DNA of 64,000 bases from Clostridium sp. D43t1_170807_H7 (GCF_015555905.1 NZ_JADNLK010000006.1:1-64000); one strand, 5' to 3'; shown: positions 18,621 through 28,051, numbered from the stretch's first letter. Numbers and translations are program-made. The notes: generated by a model not told the origin, from the letters alone.

Positions 18621-19472
18621 CTACCCCCTAGTATAATACATTAGTATATCTTCTAGATTTGCTTTATCATATACTACTTCTTCTCCAAACACTTCAAAGG
18701 CTTCTTTATAATTAGAAGTTAATCCAGCAAATCCAAAAGAGTTTTCGTTATATGATATAAGGTACTTTTTTGTATCGTCATCTAATAACTCTTTTCTACC
18801 TCTTATTATTCTATGTTTTTCTAATATGGTTTCTTTATCTGAATTTAGTATTATTTTTCCTTTGTAGATAAATACTAAATAATCCCCAACTCTATCTAAG
18901 TCAGAAGTGATATGAGTTGAATAAAAAACTGTTACTCCATCTTTTGCAATATGATCTTGTAAAACTTCCATAAATTCATTTCTAACTAGCGGATCTAAGT
19001 TAGCAGTTGGTTCATCCATTATTATTAGTTTTGGATGATGAGCAAGTGTTATTATAAGTTCAAACTTTTTTTGTTGTCCTTTAGATGATTCTTTATAGAC
19101 TTTGTTTTCATTTATATCAAATTTCTTTAAGTAATGATTATATAAATTTTCGTCCCAATTTTTATAAAATGGAGCTATGCTTTTTTTGATTTCCTTGAAT
19201 TTTACTTCTTTCATATATCCAGGAATATCTCCCACATATCCTATCATTTCTTTGACAGATGTATCATCTAGTTTGTATTCATTATCAAAGATTTTTATAG
19301 TTCCACTATCTTTATTTAACATATTCATTATAAGTTTTATAGTGGTTGTCTTACCGCTACCATTAGGACCTATAAATCCAGTTATAAATCCTTTTTTAAT
19401 ATCTAGTTTATCTATATTTAAAGTAAAGTTATCTAAGTTTTTAGTTAAATTCCTAATTTCAATAGCATTCAT
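18621..19472 (-). CDS. ABC transporter ATP-binding protein of a YtrA-regulated operon
   Basis: A 283-residue ATPase with Walker A GPNGSGKTT, Walker B LIIMDEPTANLD, H-loop STHIT and signature SKGQQKK (the usual SGGQ is replaced by SKGQ, as in many YtrB-like ATPases). An additional domain of about 70 residues lies at the C terminus. It lies between the GntR-type regulator (12-base gap) and the permease. The ribosome binding site is AAGGAGAT. Confidence 0.92.
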   Translation of the reverse strand: MNAIEIRNLTKNLDNFTLNIDKLDIKKGFITGFIGPNGSGKTTTIKLIMNMLNKDSGTIKIFDNEYKLDDTSVKEMIGYVGDIPGYMKEVKFKEIKKSIAPFYKNWDENLYNHYLKKFDINENKVYKESSKGQQKKFELIITLAHHPKLIIMDEPTANLDPLVRNEFMEVLQDHIAKDGVTVFYSTHITSDLDRVGDYLVFIYKGKIILNSDKETILEKHRIIRGRKELLDDDTKKYLISYNENSFGFAGLTSNYKEAFEVFGEEVVYDKANLEDILMYYTRG

Positions 19473-19484
19473 AATTATCTCCTT

Positions 19485-19859
19485 TTATAAATCTTCGTAG
19501 ATACTTTTAAAGATTTCAAGTCCTTCTTCTAAGGTAATACCTGCAGACTTTGCTTGTTTTATAATTTCTTCTAATTTATTTTCTAAATTATATAATGTTA
19601 TTTCTTTTAATCTTTCTGTATTCTGATTTGATACGAAGGTACCTTTTCCAATTACGGTTTCTATAAAGCCATCCTTTTCTAATTCTTCATAGGCTCTTTT
19701 TGTTGTTATTATGCTTACCTTTAACTCTTTTGCTAAATTTCTAATAGATGGTAGGCCATCTCCTGCCTGTAGACTTCCATTTAGTATTTGACTTTTTATT
19801 TGTGTTTGTATTTGTTCATATAGTGGTATAGTTGAAGTATTACTTATATTTATATTCAA
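19485..19859 (-). CDS. ytrA: GntR family regulator, YtrA subfamily
   Basis: A 124-residue repressor. Its N-terminal winged helix-turn-helix begins TIPLYEQIQTQIKSQI and continues GLPSIRNLAKELKVS, with the usual PSIR recognition-helix region. A short C-terminal helical tail follows, rather than a ligand domain, which is diagnostic of the YtrA subfamily. The start is TTG at 19859, supported by GAGGTG just upstream and by the N-terminal alignment with the family; no ATG is available. YtrA-type proteins repress their own ABC operon and are relieved by cell-envelope antibiotics. Confidence 0.9.
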   Translation of the reverse strand: MNINISNTSTIPLYEQIQTQIKSQILNGSLQAGDGLPSIRNLAKELKVSIITTKRAYEELEKDGFIETVIGKGTFVSNQNTERLKEITLYNLENKLEEIIKQAKSAGITLEEGLEIFKSIYEDL

Positions 19860-19887
19860 TTTTTCACCTCATTTTCTTATGTGCATA

Positions 19888-19908
19888 GTGTATATATACA
19901 TTATACAC
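19888..19908. promoter_or_regulatory. Candidate YtrA-type operator
   Basis: The inverted repeat GTGTATA-N7-TATACAC is centred about 40 bp upstream of the regulator's start codon. It overlaps a TATAAT-like -10 box on the minus strand. Position and symmetry fit autorepression of the operon by its GntR protein. Confidence 0.65.
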
Positions 19909-19954
19909 GCTATAATAACACTAAGTATATTTTATGTCTATATTTTTTTATTAA

Positions 19955-20006
19955 AAATACCCATACCTTAATAATTCAATGGTTTGAATATATGGTATGG
20001 GTATTT
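19955..20006. repeat. Long hairpin between divergent units
   Basis: The 13-bp perfect arms AAATACCCATACC and GGTATGGGTATTT surround a second partial stem (TTCAA/TTTGAA). T-rich runs on both sides allow termination in either direction. However, the flanking genes diverge, so its use as an ordinary terminator is unclear. Confidence 0.6.
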
Positions 20007-20010
20007 ATTT

Positions 20011-20046
20011 AATTTTATAATTTATAGTATTATAAATTATAAAATT
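20011..20046. repeat. Perfect AT-only palindrome, 16-bp arms
   Basis: The arms AATTTTATAATTTATA and TATAAATTATAAAATT enclose the four-base centre GTAT. There is no G or C in the arms. It lies right before the -10 box (TATAAT, 20051-20056) of the small gene at 20089, so it may be a regulatory site. Confidence 0.7.
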
Positions 20047-20088
20047 AATGTATAATTAAGAAAATTATACTTAAAAAGGAGAAGCAAG

Positions 20089-20250
20089 ATGAGATTAGGA
20101 TTAATTGAATTATACAAGAATAAAATAAGATATATAGGTTTTACACAAAAAGATTTAGATGAAAAATATGAGAGTAAGTTTTTATCACAAGAAGAGTATG
20201 ATACATTAACTAATTTTTATAATGAATATTTAAAGGATAATACTAAATAA
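20089..20250 (+). CDS. 53-residue hypothetical protein
   Basis: A small charged protein beginning MRLGLIELYKNKIRYIGFTQ, with a C-terminal helical part (SQEEYDTLTNFYNEYLK). The spacing is good: AAGGAGA lies six bases before the ATG, TATAAT is at 20051-20056, and a terminator follows at 20267. These together make a complete small transcription unit, so it is probably real. The family is not recognised. The pattern is reminiscent of short Spo0E-like or regulatory peptides, but the Spo0E SQELD motif is absent. Confidence 0.65.
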   Translation: MRLGLIELYKNKIRYIGFTQKDLDEKYESKFLSQEEYDTLTNFYNEYLKDNTK

Positions 20251-20266
20251 TAAAGTATTAACCATA

Positions 20267-20307
20267 AAAAGTACCCTTTTTAATGTAAGGGTACTTTTAC
20301 TTTTTAT
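20267..20307 (+). terminator. Rho-independent terminator
   Basis: A perfect 12-bp stem (AAAAGTACCCTT with AAGGGTACTTTT) is followed by ACTTTTTATT. It ends the 53-codon gene unit. Confidence 0.9.
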
Positions 20308-20481
20308 TAAAAAGATTATTATTAAATAATGAATAAATATAGATAATGATTAAAAAATTATAGTTAACATAAAATACTAGAAGCACTATAATTTAAAGTT
20401 TTAATATGATAAAATAAGAAAGCTAAAAGGTAATTTTTATGTAAAAGTATATTAAAAACTAACAAGGGGAGGGATTAAATC

Positions 20482-22209
20482 ATGAAATTAATATTAAAAT
20501 ACTTAAAGAATTATAAAGGTTTTATTTTATTAAATCTATTAGGTGTATTAGGATTTGCATTAGTTGAACTTGGTATTCCAACTATAATGGCAGATGTTAT
20601 AGACAAAGGTATAGCTTACAATGATTTAGACTATATTAAGAAAATGGGATTAATAATTGTAACTATATCTATAGTTGGAGCTATGGGAACTATATTACTT
20701 GGATATACATCAGCTTTAATATCTACAAGAGTAGTAAGAGATATAAGAAATGATATATTTAAAAAAGCTCAACAATTTTCACATAGTGAATATGATAAAT
20801 TTGGTGTTTCTTCAATGATTACAAGAACTACTAATGATGCATTCCAAGTTATGCAATTTACTAATACAATTCTTAGAATGGCAATGATATGTCCAGTAAT
20901 GTTTATAATAAGCTTATTTATGATATTAAACACTAGTGTTAAATTATCAGGAATATTAGTAGTTACATTACCACTTATTGTTTTAGGTGTAGTTTTAATT
21001 GCAAAACAGTCACATCCGTGGTCACAAACTCAACAAAAAAACTTGGATAAGCTAAATAGAATATCTAGAGAAAATCTAACAGGAATAAGAGTTATAAGAG
21101 CTTTTGGAAAAGACAAGTATGAAAGTGAAAGATTTGATATAGCAAATAATAAATATACTGATATATCAAAAAATTTATTTAAGTTAATGGCAATTGCTCA
21201 ACCTGCATTCTTCTTTTTATTAAACTTAGCAATAATAGTATTATTCTGGGTAGCAAGTAAAATGATTAATATAGGAACAATTCAAATAGGGCAAGTAGTA
21301 GCATTTATAGAATATTTATTCCATGCTATGTTTTCATTAATGTTATTCTCAAATGTATTTGTAATGTATCCAAAAGCACAAGTTTCTGCTGAAAGAATTC
21401 AAGAAATACTAGATTCTGAAACCTTAATTAAAGAGCCAGTAGATGGAGTTACAGAAACTAATAATGAAGGTACTTTAGAATTTAACAATGTTACTTTTAC
21501 ATATCCAGATGGAGAAGAGCCTGTAATAAAAAATGTTTCCTTTACAGCTAAAAAAGGAGAGACTATAGCATTTATAGGAAGTACAGGTAGTGGTAAATCT
21601 ACACTTATTAATCTTATACCAAGATTTTATGATGTTACAGAAGGAAGTATAAAAATAGATGGTATAGACGTAAGAGACTTTAATATTAAAGCTTTACGTA
21701 AAAAGATAGGATTTATAAGACAAAAAACATTATTATTTAAAGGAAGTATAAAGAGCAATATTAAATTTGGTAAAGGTGAAGCGAGTCATGAAGAAGTAGT
21801 ACACAGCTCTAAAGTAGCTCAAGCTTATGATTTTATTACTAAAAAGGAAAAGGATTTTGATGAACCAATAGGTGAAGGTGGATCAAATGTTTCTGGAGGA
21901 CAAAAGCAAAGATTATCAATAGCGAGAGCTCTTGTAAGAAAGCCAGAAATATATATATTTGATGACAGTTTCTCAGCACTAGATTTTAAAACAGATGCTA
22001 TATTAAGAGCAGAGCTTAAGAAAGAAACAACACATGCAATAGTACTAATAGTAGCTCAAAGAATAGGTTCTATTATGGATGCAGATAAAATTATAGTATT
22101 AGATGAAGGGAATGTAGTAGGAATAGGAAAGCATAAAGAATTACTAAAAGAATGCTCAGTATATAAAGAAATAGCATTATCACAACTTACAGAGGAGGAG
22201 TTAGCATAA
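20482..22209 (+). CDS. Heterodimeric ABC exporter, subunit with degenerate ATP site
   Basis: A 575-residue half-transporter with six N-terminal membrane helices (type I exporter fold) and a C-terminal nucleotide-binding domain. Walker A is GSTGSGKST (about 367) and the signature VSGGQKQR is canonical. The catalytic glutamate after Walker B is Asp (IFDDSFSALD), and the H-loop histidine is Gln (IVAQRIG). This matches the degenerate partner of BmrC/BmrD or TM287/288-type heterodimers. Its stop overlaps the start of the partner gene by one base. The substrate is unknown, probably a drug or lipid. The ribosome binding site is GGGGAGGG. Confidence 0.93.
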   Translation: MKLILKYLKNYKGFILLNLLGVLGFALVELGIPTIMADVIDKGIAYNDLDYIKKMGLIIVTISIVGAMGTILLGYTSALISTRVVRDIRNDIFKKAQQFSHSEYDKFGVSSMITRTTNDAFQVMQFTNTILRMAMICPVMFIISLFMILNTSVKLSGILVVTLPLIVLGVVLIAKQSHPWSQTQQKNLDKLNRISRENLTGIRVIRAFGKDKYESERFDIANNKYTDISKNLFKLMAIAQPAFFFLLNLAIIVLFWVASKMINIGTIQIGQVVAFIEYLFHAMFSLMLFSNVFVMYPKAQVSAERIQEILDSETLIKEPVDGVTETNNEGTLEFNNVTFTYPDGEEPVIKNVSFTAKKGETIAFIGSTGSGKSTLINLIPRFYDVTEGSIKIDGIDVRDFNIKALRKKIGFIRQKTLLFKGSIKSNIKFGKGEASHEEVVHSSKVAQAYDFITKKEKDFDEPIGEGGSNVSGGQKQRLSIARALVRKPEIYIFDDSFSALDFKTDAILRAELKKETTHAIVLIVAQRIGSIMDADKIIVLDEGNVVGIGKHKELLKECSVYKEIALSQLTEEELA

Positions 22210-23981
22210 TGAAAAAAATTACAGATTCAATAAAAAAAATAACTCCTTTTATTAAACCATATAAAATGGGATTCTTATTAGCTATTTTACTTATAATAGT
22301 TGCAGCAGTATTTACAGCACTTGCACCAAAAACAGAAGGACTTATTATAACTCAGCTTACTAATGATTCCTTTGATTTAATAAAAGGTGTTGAGGGAGCA
22401 AGCGTAAACTTTAAATATATTACAAGAGTACTAATATTATTACTTTGTGTATATTTAGGAAATGTACTAGCAACTTATGGAGCAAGTTTCTTATTAACAA
22501 ATGCTATTCAAAATAGTATGAGAGATTTAAGAGGAGCTGTTCAAGACAAAATAAGAAGATTACCAGTAAGTTATTTTGATAAAAATAGTTATGGTGATGT
22601 ATTAAGTAGAATTACAAATGATATAGATACTATTTCAAATGCACTTCAACAAAGTTTAAGTCAAGTTGTAAATTCAATATTAGCAGTTGTTTTAGCACTT
22701 ATTATGATGTTCTCTATAAATGTTAAAATGGCATTAATAGCAACACTTATAATTCCACTTAGCTACATAGTTTCAAGAGTAGTAGTAGGTAAGTCACAAG
22801 GATACTTTAAAACTCAACAAGATGCTTTAGGTAAATTAAATGGTACAGTTCAAGAAATGTATACAGGATTTAATGAAATAAAGCTATATGGTAAGGAAGA
22901 GGATGCAATAGAAGAGTTTGTTGCTATAAATGGTGAACTTCAAGTTGCAGGATTTAAAGCACAATTTATATCAAGTACTATGGGTCCTTTAGTTTCTTTA
23001 GTTTGTTACTTAGGAATAGCTGCAATAGGAATACTTGGAGCTATTATATCAATTGCAGGAGGAATAACAGTTGGTAACCTTCAAGCATTTATAAGATATA
23101 TATGGCAAATAAATCAACCATTATCACAAGTAACTCAATTATCATCTGCAATTCAATCAGCATTTGCAGCAGTAGAGAGAGTATTTGAATTCTTAAATGA
23201 AGCAGAACAAGTAGAAGATAAGAAAACTTCTATAAAATTAGATAATCCAAGAGGAAATGTTTCTTTTGAACATGTGAAATTTGGATATAGTGATGATAAG
23301 ATTTTAATACATGATTTAAATGTAGAAGTTAAAGCAGGGCAAATGGTAGCCATAGTTGGACCTACTGGAGCAGGTAAAACTACATTAATTAATTTACTTA
23401 TGAGATTTTATGAGCTTAAAGGTGGAGCAATTAAAATTGATGGAGTAGATACTAGGGACATGAAACGTGAGGATTTACGTAGTATGTTTGGTATGGTACT
23501 TCAAGATACTTGGTTATTTAATGGTACTATAGAAGATAATATAAAGTATGGTAGATTTGATGCTACAAAAGAGGATGTTATTTTAGCAGCTAAAATAGCT
23601 AATGTGCATCATTTTATTAAAACACTTCCTGATGGATATAATATGTTCTTAAATGAAGAGGCATCTAATATATCACAAGGTGAAAAACAATTATTAACTA
23701 TAGCAAGAGCAATAATTTCTGATCCAAAGATTCTTATATTAGATGAAGCCACAAGTTCAGTTGATACTAGAGTAGAGCTTATGCTTCAACAGGCTATGCA
23801 AAATGTAATGAAGGGAAGAACAAGCTTTGTTATAGCTCATAGATTATCTACTATAAGAAGTGCGGATCTGATATTAGTAATTAAAGATGGAAATATAATT
23901 GAGCAAGGAAATCATGAAGAGCTTATGGCTAAAGGTGGTTTCTATGAGGAATTATATAATAGTCAATTTGCAGAGAATTAA
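22209..23981 (+). CDS. Heterodimeric ABC exporter, catalytic subunit
   Basis: A 590-residue half-transporter with six membrane helices. Its nucleotide-binding domain has Walker A GPTGAGKTT (about 384), an intact Walker B with catalytic Glu (LILDEATSSVD) and an intact H-loop (VIAHRLST). The signature is degraded to ISQGEKQ. With the preceding subunit this gives exactly one competent ATP site (this Walker A/B plus the partner's VSGGQ) and one degenerate site. An external loop of about 20 residues after the first helix (NDSFDLIKGVEGASVNF) is typical of this partner. A terminator follows. Confidence 0.93.
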   Translation: MKKITDSIKKITPFIKPYKMGFLLAILLIIVAAVFTALAPKTEGLIITQLTNDSFDLIKGVEGASVNFKYITRVLILLLCVYLGNVLATYGASFLLTNAIQNSMRDLRGAVQDKIRRLPVSYFDKNSYGDVLSRITNDIDTISNALQQSLSQVVNSILAVVLALIMMFSINVKMALIATLIIPLSYIVSRVVVGKSQGYFKTQQDALGKLNGTVQEMYTGFNEIKLYGKEEDAIEEFVAINGELQVAGFKAQFISSTMGPLVSLVCYLGIAAIGILGAIISIAGGITVGNLQAFIRYIWQINQPLSQVTQLSSAIQSAFAAVERVFEFLNEAEQVEDKKTSIKLDNPRGNVSFEHVKFGYSDDKILIHDLNVEVKAGQMVAIVGPTGAGKTTLINLLMRFYELKGGAIKIDGVDTRDMKREDLRSMFGMVLQDTWLFNGTIEDNIKYGRFDATKEDVILAAKIANVHHFIKTLPDGYNMFLNEEASNISQGEKQLLTIARAIISDPKILILDEATSSVDTRVELMLQQAMQNVMKGRTSFVIAHRLSTIRSADLILVIKDGNIIEQGNHEELMAKGGFYEELYNSQFAEN

Positions 23982-23998
23982 AAATTAATTTTAAAATC

Positions 23999-24032
23999 AA
24001 AAACTACGGCAAAAATGTCGTAGTTTTTTTTT
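23999..24032 (+). terminator. Rho-independent terminator of the ABC exporter operon
   Basis: The stem AAAACTACGGCA with TGTCGTAGTTTT (one G-U) is followed by a run of Ts. The A tract upstream would also allow termination of the converging remnant at 24058. Confidence 0.92.
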
Positions 24033-24057
24033 GAAAGTTAACATAAGTAATATAAAA

Positions 24058-24588
24058 TTAAAGCCAGTTTATATTAGCTTCCTTTCTTGGAACAGTTCTT
24101 TGATATTTAACATCAGGATATCCAATTACTAAACATGAAATTATTTGTTTACCATCCTTTATTCCAAGTAAATTTAAAATTTCTTTATTGTCTTGTGAAG
24201 CAACTAATAAGAAGCCACTAAAGAAAGTACCAAGACCTAAAGCATCTGTCATAAGCTCCATATTAGAAGAAGCTAATCCACCATTAATTTGTGAAGGAGA
24301 AGTAACAAAAATTACTGCTGGAGCATTAAAGAATAATCTATCATTTTTTATAGGATCATCTTTAAACTGAGAATAGCTATGCAGCCACATATTAGCATAT
24401 CTGATTTTTTACCACCTTCATATCCTACAGGAGCGACTATAGGTAATATTTCTTTTTCACTAAGATTTATAGCTTTAGCAAAACCACTTTTATTAAATGT
24501 ACCACCTAACCATACAGTACCTAAGCCTAAAGAGGTACAATATAAAATAACTTTCTCTAAAGTATATCCTAAAGCTATTAAATAATGT
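24058..24588 (-). pseudogene. Chimeric nitroreductase remnant
   Basis: Two out-of-frame pieces of nitroreductase-fold proteins are joined. Upstream (about 24588-24390) is the C-terminal part of a PF14512-like nitroreductase (LGLGTVWLGGTFNKSGFAKA, then PIVAPVGYEGGKKSD), with no start codon. Downstream, in another frame (24390-24058), is the C-terminal half of a different, PF00881-type nitroreductase (MWLHSYSQFKDDP, FNAPAVIFVTSP, ALGLGTFFSGF, VIGYPDVKYQRTVPRKE). Both lack their FMN-binding N terminus. The junction near 24390 looks like a deletion that fused two adjacent genes. No product is expected. Confidence 0.8.
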
Positions 24589-24654
24589 ATAACTAAAAGT
24601 TATATATTTGATTTAGGATTTTACTTATAAAATTTATTAACAGGAGACCTTAAT

Positions 24655-25306
24655 ATGAATTTACAACAATTAGAATATTTTAAAGTTATAGCAGAAACAA
24701 AAAACTTTACTACAGCATCAAATATTTTATTAGTAACTCAGCCAGCATTAAGTAAAGCAATTTCAAAATTAGAAGAAGAGTTAAATGTTCCACTTTTTGA
24801 AAGAGAAGGACGTAACATAAAAATAACTAAATATGGAGATGTATTTTTAAAGTATGCTGAATCAGCACTTAATGATATTGAAAGAGGCATAGAAAAAATA
24901 CAAGATATGAAGAAGAATAATGATGGAGTTATTAGTTCCTAAAAATCATTATTTATCTAATAAGGAAGAGGTATATTTAAAAGATTTAAAAGAAGAAAAT
25001 TTTATAGTTTATAATACAAGAGATAATGAAAAAAAGATATCTTATTCAGAACTTATAGGTTATACACCTAAAATATCGGTGGAACCTACTGAGGCTGGTA
25101 TGCTTGCAAGCTTAGTTTCTGCAGGAGCTGGTATTTCAATAGTTGTAAATACACCTATGATTAATACAAATAAAATTTCTAAAATAAGAATAAAAGATGA
25201 TATTGGATATAAGAAAATTTATATGGGATGGAACAAGGAAGCTTATATCTCAAAAATTGCAGAACAATTTAGAGAGTATGTTATAAAAAATATAAACCAA
25301 TGGTAA
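24655..25306 (+). pseudogene. LysR family regulator, internally deleted and frameshifted
   Basis: The first 93 codons encode a normal LysR helix-turn-helix (NLQQLEYFKVIAETKNFTTA, QPALSKAISKLEEEL) and linker helix. They stop at 24942. A second frame (about 24920-25306) carries the C-terminal lobe (ELLVPKNHYLSNKEE, SAGAGISIVVNTP). About 75-80 residues of the effector domain are missing compared with a normal LysR protein of about 295 residues. It diverges from the nitroreductase remnant, a common LysR-target arrangement, so regulator and target probably decayed together. Confidence 0.85.
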
Positions 25307-25373
25307 TTTTAAAAACTAATTATATTATAAATATAAAATATTGACTAAATATAGATAATCATCTATATTTAAA

Positions 25374-25607
25374 GTGTTTAATAGTATATCTCAAAGGTCG
25401 AAATTGTTAAGTGATATACCAAAGGTTGATATTGTTATAAAAATGGGATGTAATGTTGTATGTCCATATTTACCAGCAAAGCATATAGAGGATTGGGGAT
25501 TAGAAGATCCAACTGGAAAGTCTGATGAAGAGTTTATTAAGATAGCAAAAACTATAGAAATAAAAGTTAAAGAGTTAGCAGAAAGAATTAAAAATAATAA
25601 GTTATAA
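25374..25607 (+). pseudogene. Arsenate reductase (LMW phosphatase type) C-terminal remnant
   Basis: The 77 codons match the C-terminal half of thioredoxin-type ArsC (SKLLSDIPKVDIVIKMGC, CPYLPAKHIEDWGLEDPTGK). The N-terminal half with the CxGNSCRS-like P-loop is absent. Also, the second Cys of the usual CPFLPC motif is Ala here. A GTG at 25374 opens the frame, but no convincing ribosome binding site precedes it. It is a fragment, not a functional reductase. Confidence 0.8.
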
Positions 25608-25621
25608 AATTTGACAAAAAT

Positions 25622-25660
25622 AATAGACTGTAATTTTAACATACAGTCTATTGCTTTATT
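25622..25660. terminator. Bidirectional terminator downstream of feoB
   Basis: The stem AATAGACTGTA with TACAGTCTATT is followed by T-rich sequence on both sides. It lies between the arsC remnant and the convergent feoB gene. Confidence 0.85.
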
Positions 25661-25687
25661 AAAGAAAATATACTTGATAGATAAATA

Positions 25688-28051
25688 TTAAGCAAATCCA
25701 AGTAATGCTCCTATAGTGTGGATTATAAATGATATAAGCCAGGCTATACCACATTGCATCAAAGCTATACCAAATGCAGCTTTTTTAGAACCAAGCTCCC
25801 TTTTTATACAGGCTATTGCAGCAACACAAGGAGTATATAATAATGTAAATATTAAAAAGACAAATGCAGTAAAAGGTGTAAATAAAGTAGATAAGGTAGA
25901 AGTATTTCCACCTAACAACACAGTTAATGTACTTACTACACTTTCCTTTGCCATAAATCCTGTAATTAAAGCTGTTGATATTCTCCAATCTCCAAAGCCT
26001 AATGGAATAAATAAAGGAGATATTAAACCACCTATTATAGCTAATAAACTAAATCTAGAATCACTTACTACATTAAGTCTTGCATCAAATGTTTGCATAA
26101 ACCAAATAATAATAGTTGCTACAAAGATAATAGTAAATGCCCTTGTTATAAAGTCTTTAGCTTTGTTCCAAATTAATTGCCAAACACTTTTAGGACTAGG
26201 AAATCTATAATTAGGTAATTCCATTACAAAAGGTATTGGCTCACCCTTAAAAGCACTATTTTTTAGAAATAAAGAAAATAATATTCCAACAATAATTCCA
26301 GAGAAGTATAAAATCACCATAACTAATGCGCGATATTTTGGGAAAAAAGCATAAGTGAATAATGCATAAATTGGTAGTTTAGCTGAACAACTCATAAAGG
26401 GAATTAATAGCATTGTCATTTTACGATCTCTTTCTGATGAAAGTGTTCTAGTTGACATAATTGCAGGAACAGAACAACCAAAACCAATTAAAAGAGGAAC
26501 AAAACTTCTACCGGAAAGTCCAATTTTTCTAAGTATCTTATCCATAACAAAAGCAATTCTTGCCATATATCCACTATCCTCTAACACAGATAAAAAGAAA
26601 AATAATACTACTATGATGGGCAAAAAGCTAAGTACACTTCCCACACCACCAAAAATACCATCAATTACAAGGGATTTTACTATTGGATTAATATCATAAG
26701 CAGTTAATCCCTTATCACAAATACCTGTGAACCAAGATATAGCTATTGATAACCAATCAGATAACGTAGCACCAATAACATTAAATGTTAACCAAAATAC
26801 AAGAGCCATAATAGCTACAAAAGAAGGAATAGCAGTATACTTTCCAGTGAGTATATTATCAATTTTTACACTGCGTATATGTGATTTGCTTTCTAATGGT
26901 TTTATAACTGTATTATTACAGACATTGCTAATGAAAGTAAATCTCATATCAGCAAGAGAAGCTTGTCTGTCTTTTCCGGTTTCATTTTCCATTTCTATTA
27001 TAATATGTTCTAGTAATTGTTTTTCATTTTCATCTAATTTAAGTTTATTTAAAATAATAGAATCACCTTCAACAAGTTTTGTAGCTGCAAATCTTGCTGG
27101 AATTTTTGCGTTATTAGCATGGTCTTCAATTAAATGTAGTATTGCATGAATGCATCTGTGGATGGCAGCTTGCTCAGCAGAAGCATTTTCATCACAAAAA
27201 TCTAATCTTCCAGGGCATTCGTTAAATCTAGCAACATGAATAGCATGTTCAATAAGCTCATTAATTCCCATATTTTTAGATGCTGATATTGGTACCACAG
27301 GGATACCAAGTAATTCTTCTAATAAATTAACTTTAATAGTGCCACCATTTTCTTGAACTTCATCCATCATATTTAGGGCAAGAACTATAGGAAGATCCAT
27401 TTCTATAAGTTGCATTGTTAAGTATAGATTACGTTCAATATTAGTTGCATCAACAATATTTATTATTCCTCTAGGATGTGAATCCATAATAAAGTCTCTA
27501 GTTACTATTTCTTCATTAGTATATGGTGAAAGAGAGTATATTCCAGGGAGATCTGTAACTGTAACTTCAGGATGATTTTTAATTATTCCCTCTTTTCTAT
27601 CAACTGTTACACCAGGAAAGTTTCCTACATGCTGATTGCTACCAGTTAATTGATTAAATAGCGTGGTTTTCCCACTGTTTTGATTTCCGATTAAACCAAA
27701 TGTTAAAGGAGCACCAGCAGATAATTCATCACCTTTTTTATGAACGTGATAAATTCCCATTTCCCCTACTTGTGGATGTGGTATGTCATGAATTCTTTCT
27801 TTATAATTTTTAACACATTTTGTGTCAGTGACATCTTTAATTTCTATTTTTGCAGCATCTTCAAGTCTTAATGTAAGTTCATATCCCCGCACACATAACT
27901 CAATTGGATCACCCATAGGGGCAACTTTAATAAGGGTAACTTGTGTATTAGGGGTAAGGCCCATGTCCAGAAAGTGATTTCTTAATGCACCAGCACCACC
28001 TACACTTACAATTGTTGCACTTTTTCCTACCTCTAATTCATCTAATGTCAT
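25688..28051 (-). CDS. feoB: Ferrous iron transporter FeoB with fused FeoA domain
   Basis: A 787-residue protein. Residues 1-75 form an SH3-like FeoA domain. A G domain follows with G1 GNQNSGKTT, G3 DLPGIY and G4 NMMD. After that come the linker (GDI) region and the membrane core with two Gate motifs (FVPLLIGFGCSVPAIM and the C-terminal repeat ending TPCVAAIAC). It imports Fe(II) under anaerobic conditions. The FeoA-FeoB fusion is seen in several clostridia. The start ATG has AAGGATGGTGA upstream. About 220 bases precede it. I could not identify a Fur box by eye. Confidence 0.96.
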   Translation of the reverse strand: MTLDELEVGKSATIVSVGGAGALRNHFLDMGLTPNTQVTLIKVAPMGDPIELCVRGYELTLRLEDAAKIEIKDVTDTKCVKNYKERIHDIPHPQVGEMGIYHVHKKGDELSAGAPLTFGLIGNQNSGKTTLFNQLTGSNQHVGNFPGVTVDRKEGIIKNHPEVTVTDLPGIYSLSPYTNEEIVTRDFIMDSHPRGIINIVDATNIERNLYLTMQLIEMDLPIVLALNMMDEVQENGGTIKVNLLEELLGIPVVPISASKNMGINELIEHAIHVARFNECPGRLDFCDENASAEQAAIHRCIHAILHLIEDHANNAKIPARFAATKLVEGDSIILNKLKLDENEKQLLEHIIIEMENETGKDRQASLADMRFTFISNVCNNTVIKPLESKSHIRSVKIDNILTGKYTAIPSFVAIMALVFWLTFNVIGATLSDWLSIAISWFTGICDKGLTAYDINPIVKSLVIDGIFGGVGSVLSFLPIIVVLFFFLSVLEDSGYMARIAFVMDKILRKIGLSGRSFVPLLIGFGCSVPAIMSTRTLSSERDRKMTMLLIPFMSCSAKLPIYALFTYAFFPKYRALVMVILYFSGIIVGILFSLFLKNSAFKGEPIPFVMELPNYRFPSPKSVWQLIWNKAKDFITRAFTIIFVATIIIWFMQTFDARLNVVSDSRFSLLAIIGGLISPLFIPLGFGDWRISTALITGFMAKESVVSTLTVLLGGNTSTLSTLFTPFTAFVFLIFTLLYTPCVAAIACIKRELGSKKAAFGIALMQCGIAWLISFIIHTIGALLGFA

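Noticed and set aside
24379..24585. 68-codon plus-strand frame
   Set aside because: The opposite strand clearly encodes nitroreductase sequence (GLGTVWLGGTF). The plus frame is its shadow.
25716..27149. Plus-strand frames opposite feoB (164 and 140 codons)
   Set aside because: They are antisense shadows of the intact FeoB gene, with no start signals of their own.
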